From contig NZ_CP107932.1 in the NCBI RefSeq assembly GCF_036032445.1, positions 374,501 through 438,500 on the forward strand: a DNA stretch of 64,000 nucleotides, given 5' to 3'. This document shows, piece after piece, positions 42,911-51,560 of the stretch; position 1 is the first letter of the stretch; every line of letters starts with the position of its first letter. The position numbers were made by a program, and so were the translations under genes. The notes under the pieces are model-generated. The model saw only the letters and a program-made list of their open reading frames with translations, had not been told where the DNA came from and did no database searches. This DNA is from Nocardia sp. NBC_00416 (lineage in GTDB: Bacteria; Actinomycetota; Actinomycetes; Mycobacteriales; Mycobacteriaceae).

Positions 42911-43958
42911 TCAAGCCCCGGCCAGCAGAGAGGTACCGGCATCTCGGAGCATGATTCGGTAGACGATGTCGGAGAGCTGGCGTTTCAGGCATCGCAGCGC
43001 TTCCTTATGGCCTTTCCCGGCGGCACGTTTGCGCTGGTAATAAGCGCGCCCGACGGTATCGCGGCGGATCTGGGTGATCGCGATGACATGCAGGGCGTAG
43101 TTCAGCTGACGGTCGCCGGCGCGGGAGAGCCGGTGGCGGCGGGCGTCTCCGGAGGATACTTCGATCGGGGCGACACCAGCGTAGGAGGCGAACGCGGCGG
43201 CGGATCGGAAGCGGCGGATGTCGCCGGTGTGCGCGAGGATCTTCGCGGCCACCACGGTGCCAACACCATGGATGGTGGTGAGTTGGGTGCGTGATTCGGT
43301 GACGACGGCGTTGAGTGAGTCGGTCGCGCTGTCGATGCGGCGATCGAGCCGGCGAAGTTCGGCGACCAGGTCGACAGCAACCTGGCGGAGAGCCCGGCCG
43401 TAGTGTTCACGAGGACGCACCGACCGCAGCAGCTGGGCCGCGGCCTCGGCGGTGAGCCGTTTCGGCAGCCCCGCAGGCACCAATTGGACCAGCAGGCGGT
43501 GCAGTCGGTTGGCGGTCTGGGTGCGGGTGCGGATCAGGTCGTCGCGGTATTCGGTGAGCGTTCGCAGCACCTGGGCGGTCGGGTCGGTGCGCATGGACTG
43601 CAGTCCGGTGCTGTTGAGTGCGGCGATACCGACCGACAGAGCGTCGGTTTTGCGGCCGTGGCCGGTCGAGAGCACTGACCCGGTGGGCAAGTTTGGCTGG
43701 AACATCGAGAGTTTCGATACCGTCGATGGCCAGCTTCTGCGCCAAGGGCGCTCCGAGCCCACGAGCTCCTTCGATCGCCCAGATCGCGTGGGGCCAGGTT
43801 TGGGCGAATCGGCGCAGCTGCCGATAGCCGGTGCGGTTGACCTCGACACGTAATGAACCGAGCGGCCGGCACTGTTGATCGACAACGACTGCCGTCCACG
43901 ATGCTTTGTGCGGGTCGACAGCGATCACGACCTGATCGGTGGGAGTGGTTTTCGGCAT
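42911..43958 (-). pseudogene. IS110-family transposase, frameshifted
   Basis: ATG 43958 starts MPKTTPTDQVVIAVDPHKAS, the RuvC-like DEDD domain with Asp in AVDPHK and Glu in AIEGARGLG. Near 43677 the frame breaks: AKLAHRV must continue in another frame as SVLSTGHGRKTDALSVG. The rest is intact: TTIHGVGTVVAAKILAHTGD and FASYAGVAPIEVSSGDARRH, the C-terminal Tnp domain with the catalytic Ser region (SSG). One base change explains the break. I cannot exclude a sequencing error or programmed shift. Confidence 0.85.
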
Positions 43959-44185
43959 GACACCTCCAGGAGGACCTACGAACGAACGGGTTCCAACGAG
44001 GAGGGCAAACCAACTTCGGGCGGTGCAGACCTCTCTCAAGCCACTCCCTGTCGGCGGCCACGGCCGGGACGCATGCCGTTAGAAGGTCAATCCCGGAGGG
44101 TGACAGGTGTTTCCCGAGCGATCCCGACCGCAGCCTCGAAGATCATGGCTGCAGACCACGAACTCCGGCCCCAATTCAACAAGTT
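43959..44185 (-). ncRNA. Candidate bridge RNA region of the IS110-like element
   Basis: The 227 bases between the transposase start and the inner edge of the right inverted repeat have no gene. In IS110 elements the non-coding left end upstream of the transposase encodes the bridge RNA that pairs with target and donor DNA. The size and position fit. I did not derive a reliable fold by hand. Confidence 0.4.
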
Positions 44186-44394
44186 GGTACCTCTCTGCTG
44201 GCCGGGGCTTGACCAGAGAGGAGCCTTTAGCGAGATAGACCCGCTGAGATGGCGGGAGTACGTGACATCTGGGCGGGAGCCCGGGGTGATCAGCATGGTC
44301 GGCGGTGAGCGCACCCTCTGGCAGATAACCGAAGGCCGGTGGTTCGACCGCAGCCGGTGTGTCCGCAGCGGGCGGAGAGCGGTGCGGGGTTCGG

Positions 44395-45770
44395 TCAGTC
44401 GAGGCGTTCGACGTCGGATAGGCCGTGCCAGGAGCGGTCCAGGATGGATTGCTGGGGACTGTAGAAGCGGAAGAACAGAAAGAAGTCGCGGCCGGCAGTG
44501 GGAATCCAGTTCGATTCCGATCCGGTGGGAGCGGTGGCGGCGAGGTAGAGGTCGACGCTGCCGTCGTTGTTGACGGTCATCGAGGGGAGTTCGAAGCTGG
44601 ACAGGCCACTGCGGTCGAGGTCGTTGGCGATGTAGGACTTGCTGTCGAGGTCGTAGGCGACCAGTGCCCAGAAGTCGTCGGCGGGGACGTCGGCGGGGAC
44701 CCGCAGCCGGTAGGTGTTCGCGCCGCGGAACAGTTCGCCGTCGGCGTCGCGTAGCGAGCACAGGTAAAAGGTGCCGCCGCCCTGCAGGCTTTTCGGGAGA
44801 AAGGTTGCCCCGTAGAACATGCCACCAGCGCGGTCTTCGTAGTAGAGGGCGGTGTCGGTTTCGTAGCTGAAGCCCTGGATGCGGTCGGGGTCGATGGCGA
44901 GGAAACCCCATTGGCTGCCGGGCCAGTACGGCTCATCGCCCGGCCTGGGGTTTCGAAGAAATCCTCCAGGACCGCACGCGCATCGATGACCGCGTGTTCC
45001 AGGATGTCAGTGGTGCGGGCGTCGGGGGTGAACGGTTTGCCGGGTTCGATGCCGAGGGTCGGCAGCATCCCCATCATGACCTTGTCCCGCGCCCGTACCG
45101 GTTCCACCGAGACCAGGTCGGCGAGATGCTCGAAGTACCGGAGATCGTAGTGCGGCAGACTGTCCCACGATCCGGGGTAGCCGTCGACGAACCGGGTCGC
45201 TGCGGGATCGTGGGCCTGCGCGAGCGGGTAGATGCGGAGCCGGTGCGCATACGCCTCGGCTTGCTCGTCGGTGGTATCGCCGCGTTTGACCGAGCGCAGC
45301 ATCATGTTCAGCCGATAACTCTGCGACAGAACGACGAGGTAGCCCTCGGGCAGTGGCTGGTGCCAGTCCGGTGGCACGAACAGATATTTGCCTCCTCGGC
45401 CGCGGTCCAGTCCGGACGGGCCGATATCGGCGATGCTCACCTGCCAGGCGTCGACCACCTGCCCGTAGAGCAGGGAATGTCTGTCGGCCGGTGGCACGTC
45501 CATTACGACCGGGCCGTCGCGCAGGTCGAAGAAGGTGAAGATGTAGGGGACCTGTGCGTTGGAAGTGAGCAGTTCGTGGCGGGGCAGCGCGGGGTGGGAG
45601 AACGCGATCACGTCGTGGTAGCCGATGCCGTAGGCCTCGAACGCGCTGTGGCGGAAGAAGGCCATACTGACCGCGGGCATTCCCCAGATCACTGCTTCCA
45701 GCGCTCGCCCGTAGATCCGCTGCTCATCCCAGTTCTTTGCGGGGGAAACACGAAACTCCCGGAAGGCCAT
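44395..45770 (-). pseudogene. DUF1254/DUF1214 protein, frameshifted
   Basis: ATG 45770 opens the DUF1254 part (YGRALEAVIWGMPAVSMAFF, then ELLTSNAQVPYIFTFFDLRD), intact to FFETPGRAMS. Near 44930 one base is lost: the following PYWPGSQWGFLAIDPDRIQG is in another frame, which then runs to the stop at 44395 with the DUF1214 part (TYRLRVPADVPADDFWALVA and SNWIPTAGRDFFLFFRFYSP). A complete protein would have about 458 residues. Such proteins are secreted or membrane-linked in other bacteria and of unknown activity. No signal peptide is visible here. Confidence 0.85.
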
Positions 45771-45979
45771 GCCGTCGCTCGCAGGTTCGGGCAATTGCAA
45801 CTCCTCACGTTGACATGCCTGGCCCCCGGACACGGACCGGCCGGCCCGCCCCGGCTCACACGAGCCTCACACCCGGCAACCGCCGTTCACCTCACCAACC
45901 GCAGGTGAACCCCGCACATACCCGGTGGCGGTGCGACCCGAATGAGCATCTTCATAAAATGATGCATTTCTGGACGTTG

Positions 45980-46019
45980 GACAGTGGGATCATCGCTGTT
46001 CAGCGATGATCCCACTGTC
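45980..46019. repeat. Perfect 19-bp-stem hairpin
   Basis: Arms 45980-45998 and 46001-46019 pair fully around TT. The core words GTGGG and CATCGCTG recur in the hairpin at 54992-55031. It may be a terminator or a recombination relic next to the resolvase fragment. Confidence 0.8.
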
Positions 46020-46043
46020 GGTTCTGTCAGCAAACACCCCCTT

Positions 46044-46400
46044 TTATGAACATGTGGGTGGTTCGTCATTCGTCCCACAAGCGAGGGTCGTGGCCTTCGA
46101 CGAGTGCGCGTACGTGTGCCACAGCACGACCATGGTGGAGCGGCCGACGCTGTTTCCCTCGGCCAGATCGGGAAGACTCGCATTGTCGTCAGGGTCGTGG
46201 TAGCGGCAGTAGATCGTTTTTTGGGCTGCGAGAGGCAGTTTCGGCTGTTTGCCATTGAGTCGGCCTTTTGCGCGGGCCTTGGCCATGCCCTCGCGGGTGC
46301 GCAGGCGGCCGAGGTTGGCTTCGAACTGCGCGACCATGGCGAGGGTTTGCAGGAACAGTTTTCCGAACGGGTCGTGCCAGTCCTAGATCGAGCTGCCGCT
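46044..46400 (-). pseudogene. Serine resolvase/invertase C-terminal remnant
   Basis: The minus strand reads DPFGKLFLQTLAMVAQFEAN, then LRTREGMAKARAKGRLNGKQ and LPDLAEGNSVGRST, the end of a Tn3-type serine resolvase with its helix-turn-helix. A stop codon lies just upstream and the catalytic Ser domain is missing. The end has also changed frame. It is a dead fragment. Confidence 0.75.
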
Positions 46401-46610
46401 CGCTACACCTTCGCCCCGCCAAGGCCGGTGGTCATGTTCGGCCCGACTCCGCCGCAAGGGCAGCGCGTGCGGTGGCGCACGTCACGCTGGCCTGGTGTCA
46501 CACACCCAGGTCGGGCGGTGTCTGATGGCCGACCGGTTACACCATCGGGAAGCTGAGAGGGCTGCCCACGACCGGCATCAGCCACACCCGGTCCTCCCGG
46601 ACCGCCGAAC

Positions 46611-47324
46611 TCAAGGACGCTCATGAACCTCGCCCTCTGGATCGTTGCCGGCCTGCTTGCGGCCCTGTCCCTGTTCGGTGGCGCCACCAAGGCGTTCATG
46701 GCGAAGGACAAGCTGGACGAACTGGGCAGAAAGTCCGGTGGGGGATGGACCGAGCACGCCAGCGCCGGATTCGTCAGAACCCTCGGGGCTCTGGAGATCC
46801 TGGCCGCGGCCGGTCTGATCCTGCCCGCCGTGCTCGACATCGCACCGGTGATGGTGCCGGTGACCGCCGTGTGCTGGATCCTGTTGATGATCGGCGCGAT
46901 GATCACCCACGCCCGCTACGGCCAGTACAAATACGTCGCACTGAACTTCGTCTACCTCGCTGCGGCCGCCTTCGTGGCCTGGGGCCGCTTCGGCCCCGAG
47001 TCGTTCACCGGCTGATTCGGGCAAGCCGCCAGCGGGTCGGTTCGGCAGTGTCGACGCCGACCTGGGCTCATTCTCCGCGGGTCGGTCGGTGTCATCGGCG
47101 CGGGAGTTGTCCTCCGGACCGGGGGTGGCCGGGTCTTCCGAGTTCCTGTGGAAACCGAAAGCACGCGCAAACGAAGCGAATACCGCAGGTACATCCTGCT
47201 TCTCCGCGCGCAGCAGGGCAACAGCTGTCACGCCGACGACGGCGAGCACGAGGATCAGCAGGGGCCACAGTCCCGCCGCCAACAGCGACGAGACCGTGAC
47301 CGGGACATGACTGGACAACGACAC
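46611..47324 (-). CDS. Possible small membrane-anchored protein (N-terminal part plausible)
   Basis: GTG 47324 opens a hydrophobic segment (VSSLLAAGLWPLLILVLAVV) followed by RAEKQDVPAVFASFARAFGF and an acidic stretch. The first 100 residues look real. Beyond about 47015 the frame runs antisense to the DoxX gene and reads like a shadow, so the true 3' end is unclear. It starts just after two terminators on the same strand. Confidence 0.35.
   Translation of the reverse strand: MSLSSHVPVTVSSLLAAGLWPLLILVLAVVGVTAVALLRAEKQDVPAVFASFARAFGFHRNSEDPATPGPEDNSRADDTDRPAENEPRSASTLPNRPAGGLPESAGERLGAEAAPGHEGGRSEVDEVQCDVFVLAVAGVGDHRADHQQDPAHGGHRHHHRCDVEHGGQDQTGRGQDLQSPEGSDESGAGVLGPSPTGLSAQFVQLVLRHERLGGATEQGQGRKQAGNDPEGEVHERP
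46623..47015 (+). CDS. DoxX-like membrane protein
   Basis: The 130-residue protein has four hydrophobic segments and the DoxX-like pattern (LWIVAGLLAALSLFGGATKA, then RTLGALEILAAAGLILPAVL, and a late MIGAMITHARYGQYKYVALN). DoxX-like proteins are small membrane proteins of unclear function, sometimes linked to thiol redox. ATG 46623 follows an AAGGA box. It is monocistronic. Confidence 0.88.
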   Translation: MNLALWIVAGLLAALSLFGGATKAFMAKDKLDELGRKSGGGWTEHASAGFVRTLGALEILAAAGLILPAVLDIAPVMVPVTAVCWILLMIGAMITHARYGQYKYVALNFVYLAAAAFVAWGRFGPESFTG

Positions 47325-47334
47325 CTACGGACAC

Positions 47335-47364
47335 AAAAAAGCCCCCGGCAGGTGCCGAGGGCTT
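47335..47364 (-). terminator. Intrinsic terminator for minus-strand transcripts
   Basis: On the minus strand a 12-base stem with one mismatch (47353-47364 with 47339-47350) is followed by TTTTTT (47340-47335). It ends transcripts of the sigma-like operon from the right. Confidence 0.85.
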
Positions 47365-47386
47365 GGAGTCGATATGGGGTGAAACG

Positions 47387-47417
47387 ACAAAAGCCTCAGT
47401 CGATTCGACTGAGGCTT
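47387..47417 (-). terminator. Second hairpin terminator of the sigma-like operon
   Basis: Perfect arms AAGCCTCAGTCG and CGACTGAGGCTT around ATT, followed on the minus strand by TTTT. It stands in tandem before the terminator at 47335. Confidence 0.75.
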
Positions 47418-47583
47418 CGGGGCATAGATCTGCCCCGCGTGCTCAATGCAGCACGCCGCAAACAGAAGCCGGAAATCGACGGGGAGTGCAGGTCACAGCG
47501 CTGTCGGCGATTGTCACCCCACTTTCGTAACGCGCGTGCCACCGCGGACCCCGGGGAAAGCCCGTCGACGATGCCTTCCGGGC

Positions 47584-47985
47584 TCAGATGGAGCAGGTGC
47601 TGGAGCGGCGTAGCCAGTTGGCGACCTTGACCAGGGTGGCGGTATCGGTTCGGTGTGGTCCGAGGAGCGCGGGATCGGGATAGCCGATCTTGTGGTCTAC
47701 CGGGCGGTACATGGCCACGGTGCGGTCGGGATCAGGGATGCGCCGCGGCAGGCCGGTCTGTCCCAGCGCCTCGGCGACGAGGCGGCGGGCCGCGGCCTCC
47801 GACGGCCCGAGGTCGGTATCGGCGCCGGACCGGCGCAACCGCTGGATTCTTTCGAGCTGCTCACGCGAGGCCCGCGCCCGGAGCCGGCGTGGACCTTCCG
47901 CGCCGAGGGCGGTGCGTTCGATCAGGGCACGGACGTGTGAGACCAGTTCTGCCGCGTTGGCATCGGTGCTTTCGTGTCCGTTCAT
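47584..47985 (-). CDS. Uncharacterised partner of the sigma-like factor
   Basis: ATG 47985 overlaps the sigma-like gene's stop by 4 bases and gives 133 residues. The protein is soluble, helical and Arg-rich in the middle (RRLRARASREQLERIQRLRR), with no helix-turn-helix or metal motif seen. Tight coupling suggests it acts on the sigma-like factor, perhaps as an antagonist or partner, but this is inference. I do not recognise the family. Confidence 0.6.
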   Translation of the reverse strand: MNGHESTDANAAELVSHVRALIERTALGAEGPRRLRARASREQLERIQRLRRSGADTDLGPSEAAARRLVAEALGQTGLPRRIPDPDRTVAMYRPVDHKIGYPDPALLGPHRTDTATLVKVANWLRRSSTCSI

Positions 47986-48878
47986 CCTAGGCTCCTCACA
48001 GACTGGCGGGCCTTCTGACGAAGCCGGTGCAGGCGGCGTTCGACCGCCTTCGTCGTCACCTGCAGCAGGTGGGCGATCTCGGCGTTCGAGTAGCCGCTGA
48101 GGTTCGCCCACAACGCCGTCCGGTCCACCGGGGACAGGGCGGCCAGGTGTTCGAGAACGATCATCCGGCTGATGACGATATCGGCGGGATCGGCGCCCAG
48201 GCGTGAATCCCACAGCCCGGCCGAACCGATGAGCTCGTCGGAACTGTCGTCGAGCTCGCATTGATGGGTGGTCCACCATCTATGTTCCTTCTTGAACAGG
48301 TAGACGAACTCGTGCAGGCAGCCGGTGACGAAATACGACGCCAGCGATAGACCTTTGCGCGGATTCCAGCCGGTGCCGGCGCGCAGCCCCTTCTGCAGTT
48401 TCTCCATGGCGCGGACCACGATGTGGGCGATCATCTCTTCGCGGTAGTTCTGGTCGCAGGCCAGCCGATCACGCCCGGCCGGCCAGTCCGGCACGCCGAG
48501 CAGTCTGTGTGAGGTCTGGGCGTAGATCACCCCGGTTCTGATCCACGGATCCAGAACTCCGGACGCGTACGCGTCCAGCGCCTCGACGATCTGTTCCCAC
48601 GGCTCGCCCTTGACGTCGCTATCGACGAGCCGGTCGAATACCTCGAAATCTGCCTGCACCCGTTCCAGGCAAGACGGCCACAGCACCGGGTCGATCGAAT
48701 CCCCGGCCGGCGCCAAGACGGCGAGTTCACTGCTCAACACATCGATCTCGCAGACGGCCACGTCGAGGTCATGATCCCGGAGAACGCCGTCACCGGCTTT
48801 CTCCGGGAACATGGCACCGGCGGGGTCCGGATCGGATGTGCTGCCGATTCGGACAGCATCGAAGTCCGACGTACCCAT
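47982..48878 (-). CDS. Sigma-70-like factor with N-terminal extension
   Basis: ATG 48878, six bases after GGAGG, gives 298 residues. A region 2-like segment (LRAGTGWNPRKGLSLASYFV, residues 165-184) and a region 4-like helix-turn-helix (TALWANLSGYSNAEIAHLLQ and on, about 254-290) are present. An acidic N-terminal extension of about 140 residues is unlike typical ECF factors. It should direct RNA polymerase to special promoters. The reading frame continues upstream another 128 codons, which lack a ribosome site. It is followed by the 133-residue partner. Confidence 0.75.
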   Translation of the reverse strand: MGTSDFDAVRIGSTSDPDPAGAMFPEKAGDGVLRDHDLDVAVCEIDVLSSELAVLAPAGDSIDPVLWPSCLERVQADFEVFDRLVDSDVKGEPWEQIVEALDAYASGVLDPWIRTGVIYAQTSHRLLGVPDWPAGRDRLACDQNYREEMIAHIVVRAMEKLQKGLRAGTGWNPRKGLSLASYFVTGCLHEFVYLFKKEHRWWTTHQCELDDSSDELIGSAGLWDSRLGADPADIVISRMIVLEHLAALSPVDRTALWANLSGYSNAEIAHLLQVTTKAVERRLHRLRQKARQSVRSLG

Positions 48879-49231
48879 ACATTTCCTCCTCCACGCACGC
48901 TCCAGGTTGGCCTCCCTCGCCGACCCGAGACCGCGCTCTCTGCCCGCACGGTCCCCAGAGTTATAGACCCGGATAGCGGAAAACCCCCTCGCCCCATCGA
49001 AGTTCGCCGAAATCTCTGACCGAGCACGGTCGGCGTCTCGAAACCAAGGTTTCGAGACGAAGACTGGGACCGTCGAGCGACTGCGAGTTTCCCGGAGATG
49101 TTGGTAGTCGGCGTCGACCAGCCCTCGGAGCCAGCGGCAGTCAAGGAACCTGTAGTGATCCCATACCGGATCATCGCTGTCGTCGTGGATGATGATCGCG
49201 CGGCCGCGCCTCGGCAGGCTGGGTAGTGTTC
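48879..49231. other. Promoter region of the sigma-like operon and gene debris
   Basis: The 353 bases up to the transposon end hold no clear gene. A minus-strand stretch reading DDPVWDHYRFLDCRWLRGLV looks like a fragment of coding sequence that the transposon may have interrupted. No matching remainder was found beyond 54,728. Confidence 0.35.
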
Positions 49232-49276
49232 GGGGTTCCGGTAGTAACCGCCGAAAAATCAACGGATATGGCGTAG
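49232..49276 (+). repeat. Left terminal inverted repeat of the Tn3-family transposon
   Basis: The repeat begins with GGGGTTCCGG and ends with GGATATGGCGTAG, eight bases before the end of the recombinase gene. Confidence 0.9.
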
Positions 49277-49283
49277 CTGCTGG

Positions 49284-50294
49284 TCAGCGGCGGCGTTCGG
49301 CTCCCGGGCCCAGGATCGAGGTCAGCTCGCGCATCGCCTGTGGGGACGGTTTGAAGTAGCGGCGCAGGTTCTCGGCCTTGCGGTGGCGGGACTTGGCCAT
49401 CAGTTCGAGCAGGCTGGCCCCGGATTCTCCGAGGTGGGTCAGGCCGGAGTGGCGCAGTTCGTGCAGGTCCCAGCCGGTCCCGGGGCCGTCGACGGCGGTG
49501 GCGGCGTCGAGTAGGTCGCGGGCCTGGTCGTAGGAGAGCCGGGCAAGGCCGGTGGTGGGGCAGACGTCGCGGTCGGCGAGGTACTTGCCGGGCCCCGGTC
49601 GGCGGTGGGTCACGAACACCGGCCCGCGGGTGCGGTCGCGGATGAGCCGCGGTAGCAGGCGGGCGGTGCCCGCGTCCCAGTACACGTTCTCGAGGACGTG
49701 TTCGTGGTGGGCGGCGCCGCGCCGGCGGGTGCGGGGTTTGGCGCCCTTGGACTTCACCGCCGCGGTGCGGCCCGCGAGGTCGAGGTCTTCGATGTTGAGC
49801 CCGAGCAGCTCCTCGGTGCGGGCGCAGGTCTCGTACAGCATCCGCCACAGCGTCTTCTCCCGCAGGTGGACATCGCGGCGGCCGATGAGCCGGTCGATCG
49901 CGGTGCGGGAACGGACCGGGGTGTCGGAGTCCGGCGGCGTCGACCGCGCGGCCGAGGTCGGCACTCGCGGTGCGGTCCAGCCCTGCTCGGCACACCAGCT
50001 CAGCCATTTGCCGACTGCGGCGCGGCGCGCGTTCCAGGTGTTCACCGCGGCGTCGCCCCAGAGGGTTTCCAGCGCGGCGCCGACTTCGGTGTCGGTGACC
50101 GCGTCCAGGGCGCGGCTGTGCCCGATGAGTCCGTCGGGTCCGCGGCCGTCGAGCTGGTCGACGGTCTTGACGATGGCGATGCCGTAGGCGCGGCGGGTGT
50201 TCGCCGAGCTGATCGTGTCGAGGAACGCTTCGGCGGCGATGCGCAGGGTGCGCGCCGGCGGGGCGGTGCGTAGCCGGGTCACCTTCGCGGCCAT
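49284..50294 (-). CDS. Tyrosine recombinase, likely cointegrate resolvase (TnpI-like)
   Basis: The 336-residue protein has an N-terminal core-binding domain ([20 protein letters not shown]) and catalytic residues Arg in [13 protein letters not shown], Lys in [10 protein letters not shown], HxxR in [10 protein letters not shown], the second basic site SRHRKAEN and Tyr in LRRYFKPS. Lying between the transposon end and a palindromic site, it most likely resolves cointegrates. It is the main difference from standard Tn3 elements, which use serine resolvases. Confidence 0.9.
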   Translation of the reverse strand: MAAKVTRLRTAPPARTLRIAAEAFLDTISSANTRRAYGIAIVKTVDQLDGRGPDGLIGHSRALDAVTDTEVGAALETLWGDAAVNTWNARRAAVGKWLSWCAEQGWTAPRVPTSAARSTPPDSDTPVRSRTAIDRLIGRRDVHLREKTLWRMLYETCARTEELLGLNIEDLDLAGRTAAVKSKGAKPRTRRRGAAHHEHVLENVYWDAGTARLLPRLIRDRTRGPVFVTHRRPGPGKYLADRDVCPTTGLARLSYDQARDLLDAATAVDGPGTGWDLHELRHSGLTHLGESGASLLELMAKSRHRKAENLRRYFKPSPQAMRELTSILGPGAERRR

Positions 50295-50316
50295 CGGATC
50301 CCTTCGTCAGTGCTTG

Positions 50317-50410
50317 CCCCGGATAACCGGGTCGCTTCATGTCGCGCCGCGACGGGGTCGCCGCAGGCCGTCCCCGATGTCACCCCGGATAACAGACCGT
50401 TATCCGGGGT
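50317..50410. promoter_or_regulatory. Candidate internal resolution site
   Basis: The core is ACCCCGGATAAC (50382-50393) and GTTATCCGGGGT (50399-50410) around AGACC, perfect arms with a 5-base spacer as expected for a tyrosine recombinase. A further copy of CCCCGGATAAC at 50317-50327 could be an accessory site. It lies directly upstream of the recombinase start. Confidence 0.75.
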
Positions 50411-50547
50411 ATCACTGCAATCGTTGAGCGGTCACGGCCAGACGCGTACCGCCGTTCGCCGCAGTCACCGATGCCCACGCCACCGGATGACAGAGTCGGC
50501 CAAGGTCTCTCGGGGCCCGCGCAATGAGCAATGCCGTCCTGCCTACC

Positions 50548-50577
50548 GGTGCCTCCACCCGGCCGGGTGGAGGCACC
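50548..50577. terminator. Perfect 30-bp palindrome
   Basis: GGTGCCTCCACCCGG pairs with CCGGGTGGAGGCACC without a loop gap. It lies 57 bases before the methyltransferase and may terminate transcripts or insulate the passenger gene. Confidence 0.7.
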
Positions 50578-50633
50578 TTCGTCGTTCCCGGGTAGCGCAG
50601 AGTCCGCCGCGATCATGGAATATCGTGCCGGTC

Positions 50634-51278
50634 ATGACCACGGATGACTGGTTGGCCGACACCCGAACCTCTTATGACACGGTCGCGGTCAGCTATGCCG
50701 ACCAAGTGCGCGGCGCCCTCGCCGGACACCAGTACCTTCGCGCGGCTCTGGCGTTGTTCGCCGACAGCGTGCGGGCCGTTGGCGGCGGACCGGTCGCGGA
50801 CGTCGGCTGCGGCCCCGGTGAAGTCACCGCCCACCTGCATGAGCTCGGTGTCGACGCCTTCGGTATCGACCTCTCCCCGGCGATGATCGACGTGGCCCGG
50901 CGCTACCACCCCGGCCTGCGGTTCGAGGTGGGCTCGATGACGGAACTGGACCTGCCCGTCACTTCGGTGGCCGGCCTGCTCGCCTGGCAGTCGTTGATCC
51001 ACATCCCAGACGACGAGGTGCCGACTGTATTCGGGCGCTTCCACCGAGCATTGCGTCCCGGCGGACCGTTGCAACTCCTGTTTCACGTCGGCGACGAGTC
51101 GCTGTTGAAGACGGAGGGCTACGGCGGTCACCCGATGAAGGTCCATGTCCACCGCCGTCAGCCGGACCAGGTGGCATCCTGGCTGCACGATGCCGGATTC
51201 GTGGTCGAGGCCCAGATGCTGCTCGACCCGGATGCGAAAGCTCAGCAAGCGATTCTTTTCGCACGCAGTAAGTCCTAA
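50634..51278 (+). CDS. Class I SAM-dependent methyltransferase
   Basis: ATG 50634 gives 214 residues. Motif I is PVADVGCGPGEVTAHLHELG, then GIDLSPAMIDVARR and the late ALRPGGPLQLLFH. These show the Rossmann fold that binds S-adenosylmethionine. The acceptor is unknown; UbiE/antibiotic-modifying relatives are common. It is a passenger of the transposon and the only complete gene without a transposition role in it. Confidence 0.9.
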   Translation: MTTDDWLADTRTSYDTVAVSYADQVRGALAGHQYLRAALALFADSVRAVGGGPVADVGCGPGEVTAHLHELGVDAFGIDLSPAMIDVARRYHPGLRFEVGSMTELDLPVTSVAGLLAWQSLIHIPDDEVPTVFGRFHRALRPGGPLQLLFHVGDESLLKTEGYGGHPMKVHVHRRQPDQVASWLHDAGFVVEAQMLLDPDAKAQQAILFARSKS

Positions 51279-51365
51279 CTTCTGCATATATCGGGCTCGC
51301 CACTGGCCGGGTGTGGCGGGCGATCAGCTGGCACTCCGGACGCCAGTGGGCGGGCAGCACCCGCC

Positions 51366-51548
51366 GACAAGCTGCGGATCGGCGTCGAGGGCGCTCCCTA
51401 CGCCCTCGGCTACGTCGCCAGACCGCACTACCCGCGAGCCTGGGACCACGACTGGACCCAGGACGGACGATCCTGTGCGGACCTGATCCCGGACATGACG
51501 ACCACCGAATGGCTCGACAGCGAGCACACGAACCGGGCCCTGGTGTAA
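51366..51548 (+). pseudogene. C-terminal remnant of an unknown gene
   Basis: An open stretch reads DKLRIGVEGAPYALGYVARP and HYPRAWDHDWTQDGRSCADL to a stop at 51546, with Trp/His-rich, protein-like composition. There is no start; the preceding sequence is in another frame. Family unknown. Confidence 0.35.
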
Positions 51549-51560
51549 CGCCGGGACCGG

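Larger units (their letters stand above)
42893..44230 (-). mobile_element. IS110-like insertion sequence with 45-bp inverted ends
   Basis: The element is bounded by 45-base inverted repeats, 42893-42937 and 44186-44230, with one mismatch. Each begins CTAARGGCTCC and ends in GAGAGGTACC, and each has an internal CTCTCTG/CAGAGAG stem. It encodes one frameshifted transposase on the minus strand. Long terminal repeats are unusual for IS110. The transposase stop (42911) lies within the left repeat, so the right repeat may be a duplicated 3' end. Confidence 0.8.

Noticed and set aside
42447..42992. 181-codon minus-strand frame before the IS110-like element
   Set aside because: It crosses the element's inverted repeat and shows no motif or plausible composition.
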